The notes beneath the pieces are model-generated. The model worked only from the letters and a program-made list of their open reading frames with translations. It was not told where the DNA came from and ran no database searches. Positions 45,901 to 63,754 of a stretch of 64,000 nucleotides of DNA are shown here, in pieces. Both the position numbers and the translations under genes were made by a program. The stretch lies in the NCBI GenBank assembly GCA_963573385.1, contig CAUYLG010070558.1, positions 1 to 64,000 on the forward strand. The letters run 5' to 3'. Source of the stretch: Cacajao melanocephalus (lineage: Eukaryota > Chordata > Mammalia > Primates > Pitheciidae). Within the stretch, counting starts at the first letter, position 1. The number at the start of each line of letters is the position of its first letter.

Positions 45901-46789
45901 CTGCAGCTGGTCTCAGAGGATCTGCGCCTGGGTCCTGCCCCAACCCAGCCTCTCTTCAGCTCTCCCTGCTCACCTCCCCGATGGGCAGTGGGGCATCCTT
46001 CATGTTGGGAGCGGGGATGGTGCAATCCTCCTACATTTCATTCTCCGGATTTAGCAACCAGATGAAAAAGGAAGGTTCTCCAGCAGCAGTGGAGGCTTGG
46101 AGGGAAGACTCTTCCCCTACCCTCCCAAAGAGTAGGCATTATGGCAAGAAAAGGGGGAAAGGACGTGGGCAAACTAAAACCACAGACACCACTGACATAG
46201 CGAGACTTGGCCCATGTCTCTAAATGTTGGTCAGTGACCCTCTTTGAGAAGCAAAAAGGAACTCTAGACTCTCCTCAGGAGAAAAATCTGCATTTAATTC
46301 CTGGGAGTTCTAGTCCTCTGAAGCCATGATAGTCATTGTTGGATTGTTTTGAATCTCCAGAACTGTGTAGATGGGAGGAGAGTGTGGATTGACCACTGAG
46401 AGGTATGACAGTATGTCAGGAATTCCAGCCGCAGCAGTCCTGGCTGTGAGAGACTTTGTCTGTTTGCTTTAATCAACTAAAACTTAACTGAGACTAATAG
46501 GCCAACAAGTAATGTTTACATTTCTTTGTGGCTATGATGCACAGAACCATCGGCAGAGAGGAAAAGATTTTGTCATTTCAAGTGTCCCTGGTGAGTGAAC
46601 AGCCCACAGATAATACATTGTTTAGGAAATAATGGACTAGCTCATCAAATTCAAATTTACTGCTTAGATTTTCTAGAGAGTATAATGAGAATAATTTATA
46701 TTAGCTTTATTTAAAAAAAACTTGAAGTTTGTATCAAGATGCAATTTGAGCAAAAGTCAAAGTGCTTATGAAAACATTTTAAAATGACA
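45901..46789. other. Intergenic, upstream of PLEKHB1, no feature recognised
   Basis: GC falls to an AT-rich background; no exon or known repeat recognised. Confidence 0.5.
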
Positions 46790-46930
46790 ATTTTAGTGAG
46801 ACATAATTCACCCACCATAAAATTCACCCTTTTAAAGTATAAAATTCAGTGTTTTAATGTATTCACAAAGTTGTGCAATCATCGCCACTATCTAATTTCA
46901 GAACATTTTTATCACCCCAAAAAGAAACCC
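46790..46930 (+). repeat. Old L1 3' UTR fragment
   Basis: CATAAAATTCACCCTTTTAA and GTTGTGCAATCATCGCCACT match older L1 3' ends. Confidence 0.75.
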
Positions 46931-47211
46931 TAGGCTGAGCATGGTGCTCACACTTGTAATCCAGCACTTTGGGAGGCCAAGCTGGGTGGATCACCTGAGG
47001 TCAGGAATTCAAGACCAGCCTGACCAACATGGTGAACCCGTCTCTACTAAAAATGGAAAAATTAGCTGGGCATAGTGGCATGCGTCTGTAATCCCAGCTA
47101 CTCAGGAGGCTGAGGCAAGAGAATTGCTTGAACTTGAGAGATGGCAGTTGCAGTGAGCCAAGGTTGTACCATTGCACTTCAGCCTGGGCAACAAGAGTGA
47201 AACTCAGTTCA
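46931..47211 (+). mobile_element. Alu
   Basis: AGGCTGAGCATGGTGCTCAC start; its tail has grown into the GAA/GAG repeat that follows. Confidence 0.92.
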
Positions 47212-47368
47212 AAAAGAAGAAGAAGAAGGAGGAGGAGGAGAAGGAGGAAGAAGAAGAAGAAGAAGAAGCAGAATAAGAAAGAAGAGGAGGAGGAGGAGGA
47301 GGAGGAGGAGGAAGAAGAAGAAAGAAGAAGAAGAAGAGAAGAAGAAGAAGAGGAGGAGGAGGAGGAGA
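47212..47368. repeat. (GAA/GAG)n trinucleotide microsatellite
   Basis: About 155 bp of pure purine GAA and GAG triplets, derived from an Alu tail. A short Alu-like end (GTACCACTGCACTCCAGCCC) follows at 47410. Confidence 0.97.
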
Positions 47369-47434
47369 CCCTATAGTCTTTAGCAGTCGCATGAGCTTGG
47401 GAGGTCGAGTGTACCACTGCACTCCAGCCCGGAA

Positions 47435-48140
47435 GTGTAATGGTTAGTGTCAACCTGGCTAGGCTATAGTCCCCAGTTACTCAATCTAACACACTAATCT
47501 AGGTGTTGCTTTAAAAATATTGTATAGATTTGGTTGACCTATACAGTCAATTGAAGTTAAGTAAAGGAAAATATCTTTTTTTTTTTTTTGAGATGAAGTC
47601 TTGCTCTGTTGCCCAGGCTGTAGTGCAATGGCGTGATCTCGGCTCCCTGCAACCTTCGCCTCCCAGGTTCAAGCAATTCTCCTGCCTCAGCCTCCTGAGT
47701 AGCTGGGATTACACGTGCTCAACACCACACCCAGCTAATTTTTGTATTTTTAGTAGAGACAGGGTTTCCCCACGTTGGCCAGGTTGGTCTCAAACTCCTA
47801 ACCTTGTGATCCGCCCACCTTGACCTCCCAAAGTACTGGGAATACAGGCATGAGCCACCGTGCCTGGCCAGGAAATTATCTTTGATAATGTGAATGGGCC
47901 TCACCAATCAGTTGAAGGGCCTAACAAGCAAAATAGATTTCCCTAAGAAAGAAGAAATTCTGCCTGTGGATTGGACTGTAGCCTCAGCCCCAGCCTGAGA
48001 GTTTCCAGCTTGCTCTGCAGATTTCAGACTTGCCAGCCCCCCACCACATCATATAATGCAATCCCTTAAAATAAATCTCTTTGTATATGTATATATCTCC
48101 TACTATTTCTGTTGCTCCAGAGAGCCCTGACTAATGCAGG
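47435..48140 (+). repeat. LTR-like ancient element split by an Alu
   Basis: Starts TGTAATGGTTAGTGTCAACC, holds CACCAATCAGTTGAAGGGCC and AAAATAAATCTCTTTGTATA, and ends CCTGACTAATGCA. Structure suggests an old ERVL/MaLR-type LTR; the family is not certain. Confidence 0.5.
47575..47869 (-). mobile_element. Alu (Sc/Y-like)
   Basis: T13 head; CCTTGTGATCCGCCCACC; near-identical flanks AGGAAA(A/T)TATCTT. Confidence 0.94.
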
Positions 48141-48351
48141 AAAGAGGAGGATGTCTTCCGTCCATTAACTCCCCATTTGAATCAATTGGAAACACCAGGT
48201 TTGGAAATGAAGGAGGAAGGCCTGGCAGACAAGGAGATCTGAGGGAAGGGTGTTGAAAGTCTCCTGTCTAGAGGAAACTGTACCCCATGTCTAGAGATGG
48301 GGGGCAGTGAAAATGCTCCCTGAAAAATACTCCATCTGGATCATCAGATGA

Positions 48352-48712
<361 letters not shown>

Positions 48713-49314
48713 TCTTTATTTTTTGTCTCATCATTGCCATCTCTAGTTTTGAGACGAGGAGCTTTCTTTCAGCCTCCTATACTCTCAACCACCGAGCATG
48801 AGCTTTTAGTTCAAGGGAAATAACTTGGTTTTGAGACAAACAAATGATTCTGTTGCACTTTGCTACATGGTCTTTGACTTGCTTTCTGAACGTCTTCAGC
48901 TCTTTATAACATGCTCATCTTGGCATTTGCTTCAGAACTTTCCTCCTCTTGCTCCAAGTAATGACCTTCCCAGACACATCATTTCTCAAGAGACTGCACT
49001 GCTTTGTCTTGGCAAAGTTCAGTCACTCCATTTCCTCTCAGCAGAAGATTTTGATCTGTATTTTCAATCGAGGTTCACTCAGCCTTAAGATTTTTTACCT
49101 GATCTGTCTTGGCTTTTCTGTTTTCTTCTTTAGCAATTTGATGTAGAATTGATTTTTCTCTCCATCTGGGATGTTTAAATATACACTTGACTTTTCAACT
49201 TCAATTTCCTCCTGGCTCCCCTTGTCTGGTCATAAATACTGTCTTCACCTGCAGATTCTAAGTTATTACCCATGTTCTCTTCTCCAGGGGAAGCTGTCAC
49301 ATTTATTATCTTTA
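48713..49314. other. Intergenic, no feature recognised
   Basis: AT-rich DNA with short open frames on the plus strand; nothing recognisable. Confidence 0.5.
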
Positions 49315-49472
49315 GGCCAGGCATTGTGGCATGCATCTATAGTCCTAGCTACTGGGAAGGCTAAGGCAGGAGGATTGCTTGAGCCCAGGAGCTCTAGGGA
49401 GCAGTGAGCTATGAGAGCACCACTGTACTCCAACCTGAGCAACAGAGACCTTGTCTCTAAATAAATAAATAA
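49315..49472 (+). mobile_element. Alu monomer-like fragment
   Basis: GGCCAGGCATTGTGGCATGC then passes directly into right-monomer sequence; (TAAA)n tail. Confidence 0.85.
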
Positions 49473-49616
49473 GTAGAAAAATTCTGCCCCAAACCAAGAT
49501 TACTGTTAGCACATGTAGTATCACAACACACATTAACTCTCTCCCATTAATTCCTCAGGAGAGTAAATCTTAGTCTTACATTGTCAGATACTTCTCCATA
49601 AAACTCTGTTGCAGTG

Positions 49617-49914
49617 GGCCAGGCATGGTGGCTCATGCCTATAATCCTAGCACTTTGGGAGGCCAAAATGGGTGAATCACTTGAGGTCAGGAGTTTGAGA
49701 TCAGCTTGGCCAACATGATAAAACCTTGTCTCTACTAAAAATACAAAGATTAGCCGGGCATGATGGTGTGTGCCTGTAATCCCAGCTACTCAGGAGGCTG
49801 AGGCAGGAGAATAGCTTGAACCAGGAGGCTGAGGTTGCAGTGAGCCAAGATCCTGCCACTGCACTCCAGCCAGGGCAACAGAGCGAGACTCCATCTCAAA
49901 AAAAAAAAAAAAAA
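49617..49914 (+). mobile_element. Alu
   Basis: GGCCAGGCATGGTGGCTCAT start, A18 tail followed by (GA)n. Confidence 0.95.
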
Positions 49915-50109
49915 AGAGAGAGAACAAATGAATGAGAGAGTGAATGAAGCCATCATTTTTCATCTATGAAGATTCATATATAATACTTTGACCGATAATT
50001 CTTTTAGGAAAACTTAAAACTCCTTTCAGAACTCAGTGTAGGATGGTGGAGAGAAGATGAGGTGGTGGTGACTCTGGCCTGGGTTCCTCTCTCCCTCTTG
50101 CCCTGACCC

Positions 50110-50275
50110 CCACACCCACTCTTGCCACCCCCATTATGAGATGTTGAACAAATTGCTGAACAATTCTAAGTCTTCTTTCCTCCTCTATAAGTGGAGAGAG
50201 CATTGCCCTCCTCATGTGAGTGCTGGGAGGATTAGGGGGATGACAAAGAGCCCAGCAGGTAAGGGCTTCACTACC
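50110..50275 (+). repeat. MIR relic
   Basis: CTTCTTTCCTCCTCTATAAG and GTGAGTGCTGGGAGGATTAG. Confidence 0.65.
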
Positions 50276-50452
50276 TTTTAGTGAACTCTTTATTCCATTA
50301 TCCAAGGCATTAGCAAACTCCTGTTAATCAAATGTTTGGTTATTCTACCCAGGTTGAGTCAGAGCATTAAGATAAGAAAATAAAATAGCTGCTTTAAAAA
50401 CTTTATAAAAAAAGAAATACAACTCTTTTTACTGCTAGAAATAATATGTCTA

Positions 50453-50834
<382 letters not shown>

Positions 50835-51500
50835 GCAAAAAGCCTTTTTTTTTTCCCCCAGAGTAAAAACTTTATAATGAGGTATGAAAAGCAGCTGCAG
50901 ACTTTTAGCTCTCTCCCTTTTCTTTCATTCCCTCCTCTGGAACATTGGCCCCCTATGGTTGGTTGAGCAGCTTTTCATTGCCTTTATATATTTGGTTTGG
51001 GACAAGGAGTGGGATTGTTGTGAGAGGCTATTTTATCTGGCTTTTCTTGTCATTCTCAGCAGGAGTACTCAATGCCAAAGGCTGCTGTATCATACCTGGA
51101 AGCAAAAGTGTCAATCTCTTTTTTACTCTTAAAATGAATACCTGGAAACAAAATGGGGATGGGGGTTATATTTATGGTAGCAACCAAAACTAAGAAATAC
51201 TTCAGAATACATTTTCTTTAGAAGAATATTGATTCATGCCTACAAAAGCAGTAAAAAAAGAAAAAAGAAAAAAAAAGTATTGAACCCATAAAAAGAAAAC
51301 CACAAAATCATATTAAAAGATAGAAAACAATATTTGATAGAATGAAAAGATACATCATGTTTTTGTATTAAAAGATATAAATTCATTAAAATGTCAGTTC
51401 TTCAAAATTACTATGTAAATTTCATGTAGTTCCAGCTAAAATATTAATAAATTTCTTCTTTTTTAAAGAATTGTCAAAAGTATGAAAAATAAGAACAGAG
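50835..51500. other. Intergenic, A-rich, no gene feature
   Basis: AT-rich DNA with an A-rich simple tract at about 51250-51278. Confidence 0.5.
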
Positions 51501-51539
51501 GGGAGACCTGTTCTCCAGAAATCAAGATTGGCTAGAAAA

Positions 51540-52040
51540 CCACCAATCAGAGCAATTGGCAGCGGAGACTGCTAGTCTACCCTCAGTATTCATTCTTCCT
51601 TAGAAACCTACATCTACATCTGGGTACCCAGCCACTTAGAATAAAAACCACATCTCCTAGCCCATCTTCAGACTTAGTGTGGCTATGTGAGTGAGTTCTG
51701 GCAAATGAAATACAGGCAGAAGTGTCCTGTGCAACTTCAGAAAATGTCCTTAGACGGGGAGAGACGTCTTTCTTTGTCCCTTTCGCCTTTTGTTGGTTGG
51801 AAAGCAGCCATTTTGGCTGGAGCTGGAGCAGCCATCTTAGAGTAGGAGAGAAAAGCCATATATTGAGGTGGAAGAATAACAAGACAGAAGGAGCCTGGGT
51901 CCCTGAAACTGTGGAAGGGACCCAGGACTTATCTCTGGACTTCATTTATGAGAGACAGAAATAAATGTTTATTTAGTTTAAGCCACTATTTATCTTTTCT
52001 GTCAATCACAAGCAAACGTGATTCTAATTGATATTAAATT
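51540..52040 (+). repeat. Ancient MER/LTR-like element
   Basis: GCTGGAGCTGGAGCAGCCAT, GGAGCCTGGGTCCCTGAAAC and GTTTAAGCCACTATTTATC are phrases of a common mammalian repeat whose family I cannot name with certainty. Confidence 0.5.
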
Positions 52041-52189
52041 TGGTACCTGGAAAGAGAGTACTGCAAGTGACAGAACCTAAATGCTTAATAAGTGAATGCA
52101 GGTGGGTGGCAGATGGCAAGGACTCAGACATTGCTGACTGAGAAGCTTGTGATCCTTGTTATGCAGTAGTCAAACATTTGATCACAACC

Positions 52190-52665
52190 TTGTGTTTCAG
52201 TTAGCTATTATTGTGTGGCAAACTACCTCCAAACTTAATGGGTTAAAACAAGTGTTTTATTACCTCTCACCATTCTGTGGGTTGACTGTGATCACTGGGT
52301 GTTTCTCCTGGATCTCACAGATGTATTTCATGAGGTTGTGGTCAGATTGAAGCTGGGATGAATATCCAAGTTGGCCTCATTCACGTATGTGGCCCCAGGA
52401 TGGCGAAAAGCTGTGACCTCTCCTTCCATGCCTTCCATGTGGCTTAGCTTGGGCATCTTAACATGGCGGCTGGATCCCAAGAATGCAGAAGTGGAAGACC
52501 TTCTTAAGGGTTAGGCCTAGAACTGACAAGTATCACTGCCACATTCTATTGGTTACAGTGAGTCACAGGCCCAGCCCAGATGTTAAAGGGAGGATACTAC
52601 ACATGGCTGTGAATACTGGTGACATGGCTTTCTGGGGACAATCTTCAGACAATAGCTAACTCACC
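52190..52665 (+). repeat. Ancient interspersed repeat
   Basis: CAGTTAGCTATTATTGTGTG, CACCATTCTGTGGGTTGACT and CACAGGCCCAGCCCAGATGT are typical of a medium-reiteration mammalian repeat; family not certain. Confidence 0.5.
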
Positions 52666-52736
52666 TTGGAAGGCAGCTCATGGACTGACTAAGGTAGCAA
52701 TGCAATGCAGCCATGTAGAAATAATCAGGAAATTCA

Positions 52737-54515
<1,779 letters not shown>

Positions 54516-54922
54516 GAATAGCCTTTTTACACAGTACAAAAAACTCCACGTGCCAGCCAAGCAGCCCATTCCACATTCAATGACTGGTGACAGCAGCAAG
54601 CATTTTTGAGATTACATTTTTAGTTTTATGCTTTAAAAGTAGGAATATGAGTAATTTAGACATGAACTCTAGTATTCTAGTCATAACATGGCATAAATCC
54701 CAACTCTTTATAGGTAAATATCCCTGATCAGGAGGAACTCTCAGAAATAGCCGGTATCAGACAGGGCTTTTGGTTGTACACACAGAAAGTTGGGTGTTGC
54801 TTAAGTAAAAAGTATGTTCTCTCTCTCTGCCCCTGTTCTTCATGTGTCTGCTTCATTCTCTCCTACCTACCAGCCCTAGGAGAAAAAAAAATCCCAGGGA
54901 AGGATACTGATTGGCCCAGCTT
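54516..54922. other. Intergenic, no feature recognised
   Basis: AT-rich DNA between two antisense Alus. Confidence 0.5.
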
Positions 54923-54942
54923 CTGTCATGTGCTTATCTTCT

Positions 54943-55240
54943 GTTTGTTTGTTTGTTGTTGTTTTTGAGATAGAGTCTTGCTCTGTCACCCTGGCTGGAG
55001 TGCAATAGCGCGATCTCAGCTCACTGCAACCTCTCCCTCCCTGCTTCAAACAATTCTCTCCTTCCGAGTAGCTGGGATTACAGGCGTGTGCCAACACGCC
55101 CATTTAATTTTTGTATTTTTAGTAGAAACAGGGTTTCACCATGTTGACCAGGCTGGCCTCGAACTCTTGACCGAAAGTGATCCACCCACCTTGGCATCCC
55201 AAAATGCTGGGATTACAGGCATAAGCCACAGTGCCCAGCC
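54943..55240 (-). mobile_element. Alu with 19-20 bp target-site duplication
   Basis: GTTTGTTTGTTTGTTGTTG head. CTGTCATGTGCTTATCTTCT flanks it perfectly at 54923-54942 and 55240-55259. Confidence 0.96.
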
Positions 55241-55259
55241 TGTCATGTGCTTATCTTCT

Positions 55260-55729
55260 AACCAATGGGCAGGTTCTATTTCCTACAAAAGGGTAGGTGG
55301 GGAGGAAGGGTTGCTGGGAGGACTTAAATAATAGCCTACACATTTGAGTGGAGACAGCAAGGTTCCAGGGAGCAGAATTTTACTGGGAAGGAGTTACTGG
55401 AATGGCTACTTTGGTTACGTAAATATAACATAAATTGATACCAGTGTTCTGGGAGAAGGGTGATACAGGCCTCTGGTGTCTTAAGGAAGACCTCGCCTCT
55501 TACACGTTGATCTGGTCCCTGGGAAGGAAGTAGAAAACTTTACATCCCAGCCAGTGAGCCTCCCAGAAGCACTGAGGTCATATTGCTATAACATTCTTGG
55601 TTGATTGAGCTGGTACTAGCTGAACCTGTAGGAAAAGATGTGAGGGCCTCAAAGTCTCTCACTATAAGGAATACTGGAAACATGTTATAGTGAACCCCAG
55701 GTTTCTCTTCAAAGAATCAGTATGTCAAT
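55260..55729. other. Intergenic, no feature recognised
   Basis: Upstream flank of the LTR; the LTR's 5' edge may lie within it. Confidence 0.45.
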
Positions 55730-56217
55730 AGGTTCAGCTCTCTTATTCTTTAATTCTCTATTTTAAAGTTTAACTTCCTTGTAATTCCAGTAAACAACCT
55801 TCTCTACAGGTTCTAATCAGTAACTCACATCTGCTTCCCCTCCCCACCCTGGCTTCATCCTGACTCATCCTGGTCACCTGATCACCCCTGGCTACCTGCT
55901 GTAACATGCCAGTAACTGTCCTTCCCGCCAAAACACCCACCCTGCCACTCCAGTTCGGACACCTGCTCTTTTTAAAATAGCCAATCAAGATTAGTCTAGC
56001 TTGTGCAGTCTAACCCTAGCCAATAGGGGACAACACAGCAGTAGGGACAACCCCCATCAGGCATAAGTACCCGTTACCCCCTCGTCCAAGCGTGCAGTGG
56101 CCATCATTGCTCCATCTGTGCACCCCACACCCTTCTTTAGAAGTAAACTGCCTTGCTGAGAGGACTTATCTTCGAGTGCTATTTCTTTTGTGGCATCAAA
56201 ATTTTACTTATAACAAA
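55730..56217 (+). mobile_element. Solitary ERV1-like LTR
   Basis: U3-like part with two CCAAT-type boxes (AGCCAATCAAG, AGCCAATAGGGG), then GCATAAGTACCCGTTACCCC and CTTCTTTAGAAGTAAACTGC, and an R/U5-like end (GAGTGCTATTTCTTTTGTGG). No viral genes are present. The exact edges and family name are uncertain. Confidence 0.65.
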
Positions 56218-56584
56218 CATATGCCTTGCTTCTGCTCAGCTCATGGCTGGAGCTGGAGCTCCATGCCTCCCTCTCCTCCCTCCATTGAGAATGAATTTCT
56301 ATGTTTCGAGAATACATACGGTGACTGAACAGGAGAAAGGAACTCAGAGAACCCAGCCTGCTCATCTGGCTGGGAGCAGCACTCATTAGGAGGACCTGAG
56401 TTGGAAGAGCCCCTGTGATCTGTTTAGGGATGTGAATCAGCCATGGTCCAGGGATCCTTGCACTTGGTGGAATTTGGAAGCAGGACTATCCTCTTAGAGT
56501 GGAATAAGCCTCCAGAGTTCTTGGACAATTCTAGGTCTGGTGGCCAAGAGAGATATGTCAAAACCCTACTATAAAAGAGAGATA

Positions 56585-56757
56585 AATCAACTGACCATAT
56601 GGTCCAGCAATCCACTTCTGGGGATATACACACACGAGTTGAAAGCAGGGACTTGAACAGATGTTTGTACCTCCATATTTATAGCAGCATTATTCACAAT
56701 AGCCAATAGGTGGGAGCAATCCAAGTGTCTGTCAATGGACCCCTCTTCAGAATAATG
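56585..56757 (+). repeat. Old L1 ORF2 3' fragment
   Basis: CAGCAATCCACTTCTGGGGA, TATTCACAATAGCCAATAGG and AAGTGTCTGTCAATGGA match the L1 ORF2 C-terminal region in sense. Confidence 0.8.
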
Positions 56758-57108
<351 letters not shown>

Positions 57109-57189
57109 TAGAATTAAAAAGTTTGAAAGTTAATCATGCAAATTGGGTCATTCTCGTCATACCCAATTAAAACAGAGTCAAGAAGCCAG

Positions 57190-57530
57190 GGAGAGAAAAC
57201 ACTCAGGACATATTACATTGCACTGGAATATAATTCCCTGCAAGCCTGGCTGCTGAAACTGCCTGCTATAACCTGAGACCAGTTTGATCTATAACTGCTG
57301 AGGTAACTTGCTGAAACTCTAGAAGTAATTTTGCCCACTGCCATAGCTGACCAATCAGAACTTGCCAACTCCCCAGAACCTTCCTCGTGCCAAGGAACTT
57401 TCTCGGAGAGCAATATGTAACATTTCTCTTTTTTATAAAATCTCCAACCTTCTCTTTGCTCTTTGGACATATTGAAGAGTACCCAGTGTGCATGTATGCC
57501 CCAAATTGCAATTCTTTTTTCTCAAATTAA
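57190..57530 (+). mobile_element. Solitary LTR, ERV1-like
   Basis: GCTGACCAATCAGAACTTGC (CCAAT box), TTTTTTATAAAATCTCCAAC (TATA) and ATGCCCCAAATTGCAATTC are promoter-bearing LTR hallmarks. No viral genes adjoin it. Confidence 0.6.
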
Positions 57531-57564
57531 ATGTAAAATTTAGAGATTTGTCTCTACTTAATTA

Positions 57565-57703
57565 TTATTGTTATTACTATTATTATTTTTACAGACATGA
57601 TCTCCCTATGTTGCCCAGGCTGGTCTTAAACTCCTGGGCTCAAACAATCCTCTGGCCACCTCCCAAAGATTTCCGATTACAGGCATAAACTACCAAGCCT
57701 GGG
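57565..57703 (-). mobile_element. Alu monomer (FLAM-like)
   Basis: (TTA)n head, ACAGACATGATCTCCCTATG, and an end at AAGCCTGGGC. Confidence 0.75.
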
Positions 57704-58122
57704 CTGTCGTGACATTTTTATTTTGACTTCAACAACAAAAAAACCCTAATATGTATGACTGAAATGTAATTATCATGATATTTTAAAAAGCATACTTGAG
57801 ATATAGTAACATATGTGCTTCTTTCTTCACACATTCAACCAGACCTAGCAGCAGCTATAATAAATCCTAATTTTGAAGGAATAATGAGTATGAAGAATAT
57901 TTAAAGATATCTGTAACAATTGTAATGTAGTGTGAAAATAGCTGTGAATTCTGTTAATGACAGTCATAGTTACTACCAATACTACTGCAGTTGGTTGACT
58001 ACATTTGTAACTGAAGGAAATGCTAATTTTCATTGTACGTGAGAAAAGAAAATAACTTTTATCTGAGGAATGCAAGTTCTTTTAAATTATCAGGTCCAGG
58101 AAGACATTAAAATGAGACAGTA
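57704..58122. other. Intergenic, no feature recognised
   Basis: AT-rich, unassigned. Confidence 0.5.
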
Positions 58123-58430
<308 letters not shown>

Positions 58431-58527
58431 CTATGCACCCCCCAAAAATTAAAAAAAGAAAGAGACAGCAATCTCATTCTACTTCTCAATTGAGCTATGT
58501 ATTCATCTCTTAGAACTGCTTGCTATT

Positions 58528-58836
<309 letters not shown>

Positions 58837-59032
58837 TTGCTTGCTATTGCCACAAGTAGCTAGAAGTTAACCTAATAATGCCACATTGAACCCTGTAACC
58901 CTCACCCTATAGCTTGACAATGTATAGCCAATTGCTAATCAATGTTATTTCTGTAATCCAGTGAGAATTCCTGACAACTTTGCATTTGCACATTTCCCGT
59001 CCCCTTTTTTTTGCCTTGGAAAATCCACTTGT

Positions 59033-59323
59033 GGCTGGGCGCGGTGGCTCACGCCTGTAATCCCAGCACTTTGGGAGGCCAAGGCGGGTGGATTGCCTAG
59101 CTCAGGAGTTCGAGACCAGCCTGGGCAACACGGTGAAACCTTGTCTCTACTAAAATACAAAAAATTAGCCAGGTGTGGCGGCAAGTGCGTGTAGTACCAG
59201 CTACTCAGGAGGCTGAGGCAGGAGAATTACAAGAACCAAGGAGGCGGAGGTTGCAGTGAGCCGAGATCGCACCACTGCACTCCAGCCTGGGCAACAGAGC
59301 GAGACTCAGTCTCAAAAATAAAA
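59033..59323 (+). mobile_element. Alu (Sc/Y-like), low divergence
   Basis: GGCTGGGCGCGGTGGCTCAC start. AAAATC(C/T)ACTTGT flanks it (59020 and 59323). Confidence 0.96.
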
Positions 59324-59539
59324 AAAATCTACTTGTAACTGCTCCTAATTGGAATGTGTATTCACGGCAACTTTAATCTACGCTCCTGAGTTCTGAGCTT
59401 GGCCCATTTCTCTACTCATTTTGCCTCAGCTTCTTTTTAAGTTGACAAGGGTTAGAGAATATTAAAATGTAATTCTTTCCCCATCCAAGTTCACAGACCT
59501 AATGAATTACATGAGTCAGTGGATTCCACATTAAAATGC

Positions 59540-59707
59540 CATTTTTTTTTAAGAGACAGGGTCTTGGTCTGTTACCGAGGCTGGAGTGCAGTGGGACGAT
59601 CAGAGTGCAGTAGCTTTCTGTAGCTTTGACCTCCTGGGCCCAGGTGATCTTCCTGCCTTGGCCTCCCAAAGCACCGAGATTACAGATGTGAGCCATTGTA
59701 CCTGGCC
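59540..59707 (-). mobile_element. Alu fragment
   Basis: T10 head, AGAGACAGGGTCTTGGTCTG; the middle of the dimer is missing; ends TTGTACCTGGCC. Confidence 0.82.
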
Positions 59708-59999
59708 TAAAATATCTTTTTCTAGGGTTGGTGCTCATAAGCACTATGATATCTGCTCCGCTTATTAAAGTGACCCTGCTTTCCGGCAGTTGCCTGGCAT
59801 CCCAACTGCCTGCAGCACAGCATATTCAGATGCATCTGTCTGAACACAGCTCAAACACCATCAGCTCCAGGAAGTGCTGCCAGAACCCCTAGGGTTCTCT
59901 GCTGAGCTATAAGCTTCCTCCAGCCTCCCATAGTCAAGGGCTTCTCTTTATTATACCACAAGGTAATGTCACTGTTCATGTACTCTTAAATCTTCATTC

Positions 60000-61075
<1,076 letters not shown>

Positions 61076-61139
61076 TATTTAAATATGTACAAAGTATTTA
61101 TAGAAGAACACATAAGAAACTCCATGGGAGGCATAGTAG

Positions 61140-61985
<846 letters not shown>

Positions 61986-62054
61986 ATAAATAACTATTAT
62001 TGGAGGGAACTGAATGGTTTGAATGGTTGGAGAATATGAATGGGAATGAGGAGA

Positions 62055-62345
62055 TTTTTTTTTTTTCTGAGACAGGGTCTCACTCTGTCACCCAGTCTGG
62101 AGTGGAGTGATGGGATCATAGCTCACTGCAGCCACTATATCCCAGGTTCAAGCAATCCTCCCACCTCAGCCTCCTGAGTAGCTGGGACTACAGCTGCTTG
62201 CCCCTGTGCCAGCTAATTTTATTTTAGAAGAGACAAAGTGTTGCTATATTGTTCAGGGTGGTCTCAAACTCCTGAGCTCCAGTGATCCTCCCACCTTAGC
62301 CTCCCAAAGTGCTGAGATTATAGGTGTGAGTCATTATGCCTGTCC
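62055..62345 (-). mobile_element. Alu (AluJ-like)
   Basis: T12 head, CTGAGACAGGGTCTCACTCT; ends TTATGCCTGTCC. Confidence 0.92.
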
Positions 62346-62514
62346 AGGAGAGAGATTTTAATTCACCCTTTTGTATCATTTGAATTTTGAATCTTGTGAT
62401 TGTATTAACTATTTATTCTCCTCAAAAAAGTATGCTACATTCAATGCATAAAATAAATATCTATTTTTGAACATAAAGAGTGCAATTTTTAAGGGAATCC
62501 ATCATTACCATTGA

Positions 62515-62822
<308 letters not shown>

Positions 62823-62835
62823 TACCATTGATTTT

Positions 62836-63000
62836 TAAATAAACTTTTCTTAAAGCGAAACATATCCACAGAAATGTACACAATGGTAATAGTACAGCTT
62901 GATGAATTTTTGTAAAGGGAACACACCTGCATCACTATACCCAGCTCAAGAAACACCACCAGTCTCTTGCGTGCCCTTAGTTAGTTGCTACCCACAGAAG
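62836..63000 (+). repeat. Old L1 3' UTR fragment
   Basis: CAGCTTGATGAATTTTTGTA and ACACACCTGCATCACTATAC match older L1 3' ends. Confidence 0.7.
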
Positions 63001-63242
63001 TGTATAAATGTATAGCTGGTCTCTGGATTCAACCAACAATGGACTGGAAATATTCAGAAAAAAAAATCTACAAAGTTTCTTCCAAAAACCAAAACTTGAA
63101 TTTGCCTGTGCTGAGTACTATATTGAATCCACGTGAATGAAGTGTTGTGTAGGCGTTATATTAGGTATTATAAGTAATCTAGATATGATTTAAAGTATAT
63201 GAGAGGATGTGCATTAGGCTATATACAGATAGTACAGCAATA

Positions 63243-63545
63243 TTTTATTTATTTTATTTTATTTTGAGATGGAGTCTCTCTCTGTCACCCAGATTGGAGG
63301 GCAGTGGCACAATCTGGCTCACTGTAGCCTCTGCCTCCTGGATTCAAGCGATTCTCCTGCATCAGCCTTCCCAGTAGCTGGGATTATAGGCATATGCACT
63401 ATGCCTGGCTAATTGTTGTATTTTTAGTAGAAACAGAGTTTTGCCATGTTGGCCAGGCTGGTCTTAAACTCCTGATCTCAGGTGATCCACCCATCTCGGC
63501 CTCCCAAAGTGCTAGGATTACATAAGTGAGCCACCACACCTGTCC
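63243..63545 (-). mobile_element. Alu with (TTTTA)n head
   Basis: TTTTATTTATTTTATTTTAT head; ends CACCACACCTGTCC. Confidence 0.93.
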
Positions 63546-63754
63546 AACGCCATTTTATATAAGGGATTTGAGCATCTATAGATTTTTGTATCCATGGGGA
63601 TCCTGGAACCCCTGCCCCCAACCCCATTGTACATATTTACATATAGTAAATGTATTTGCAGTTATTGTTTTTAATTTAAATATACTGTTCTGGTAACAGA
63701 AAAGCGTTCATTTTGTCCCCACTAAATACATTTGAACAAGTATTTAAAGCATGT

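Noticed and set aside
47001..47453. 150-residue minus-strand frame rich in Ser, Leu and Phe
   Set aside because: It is the GAA/GAG microsatellite and adjoining Alu read on the other strand.
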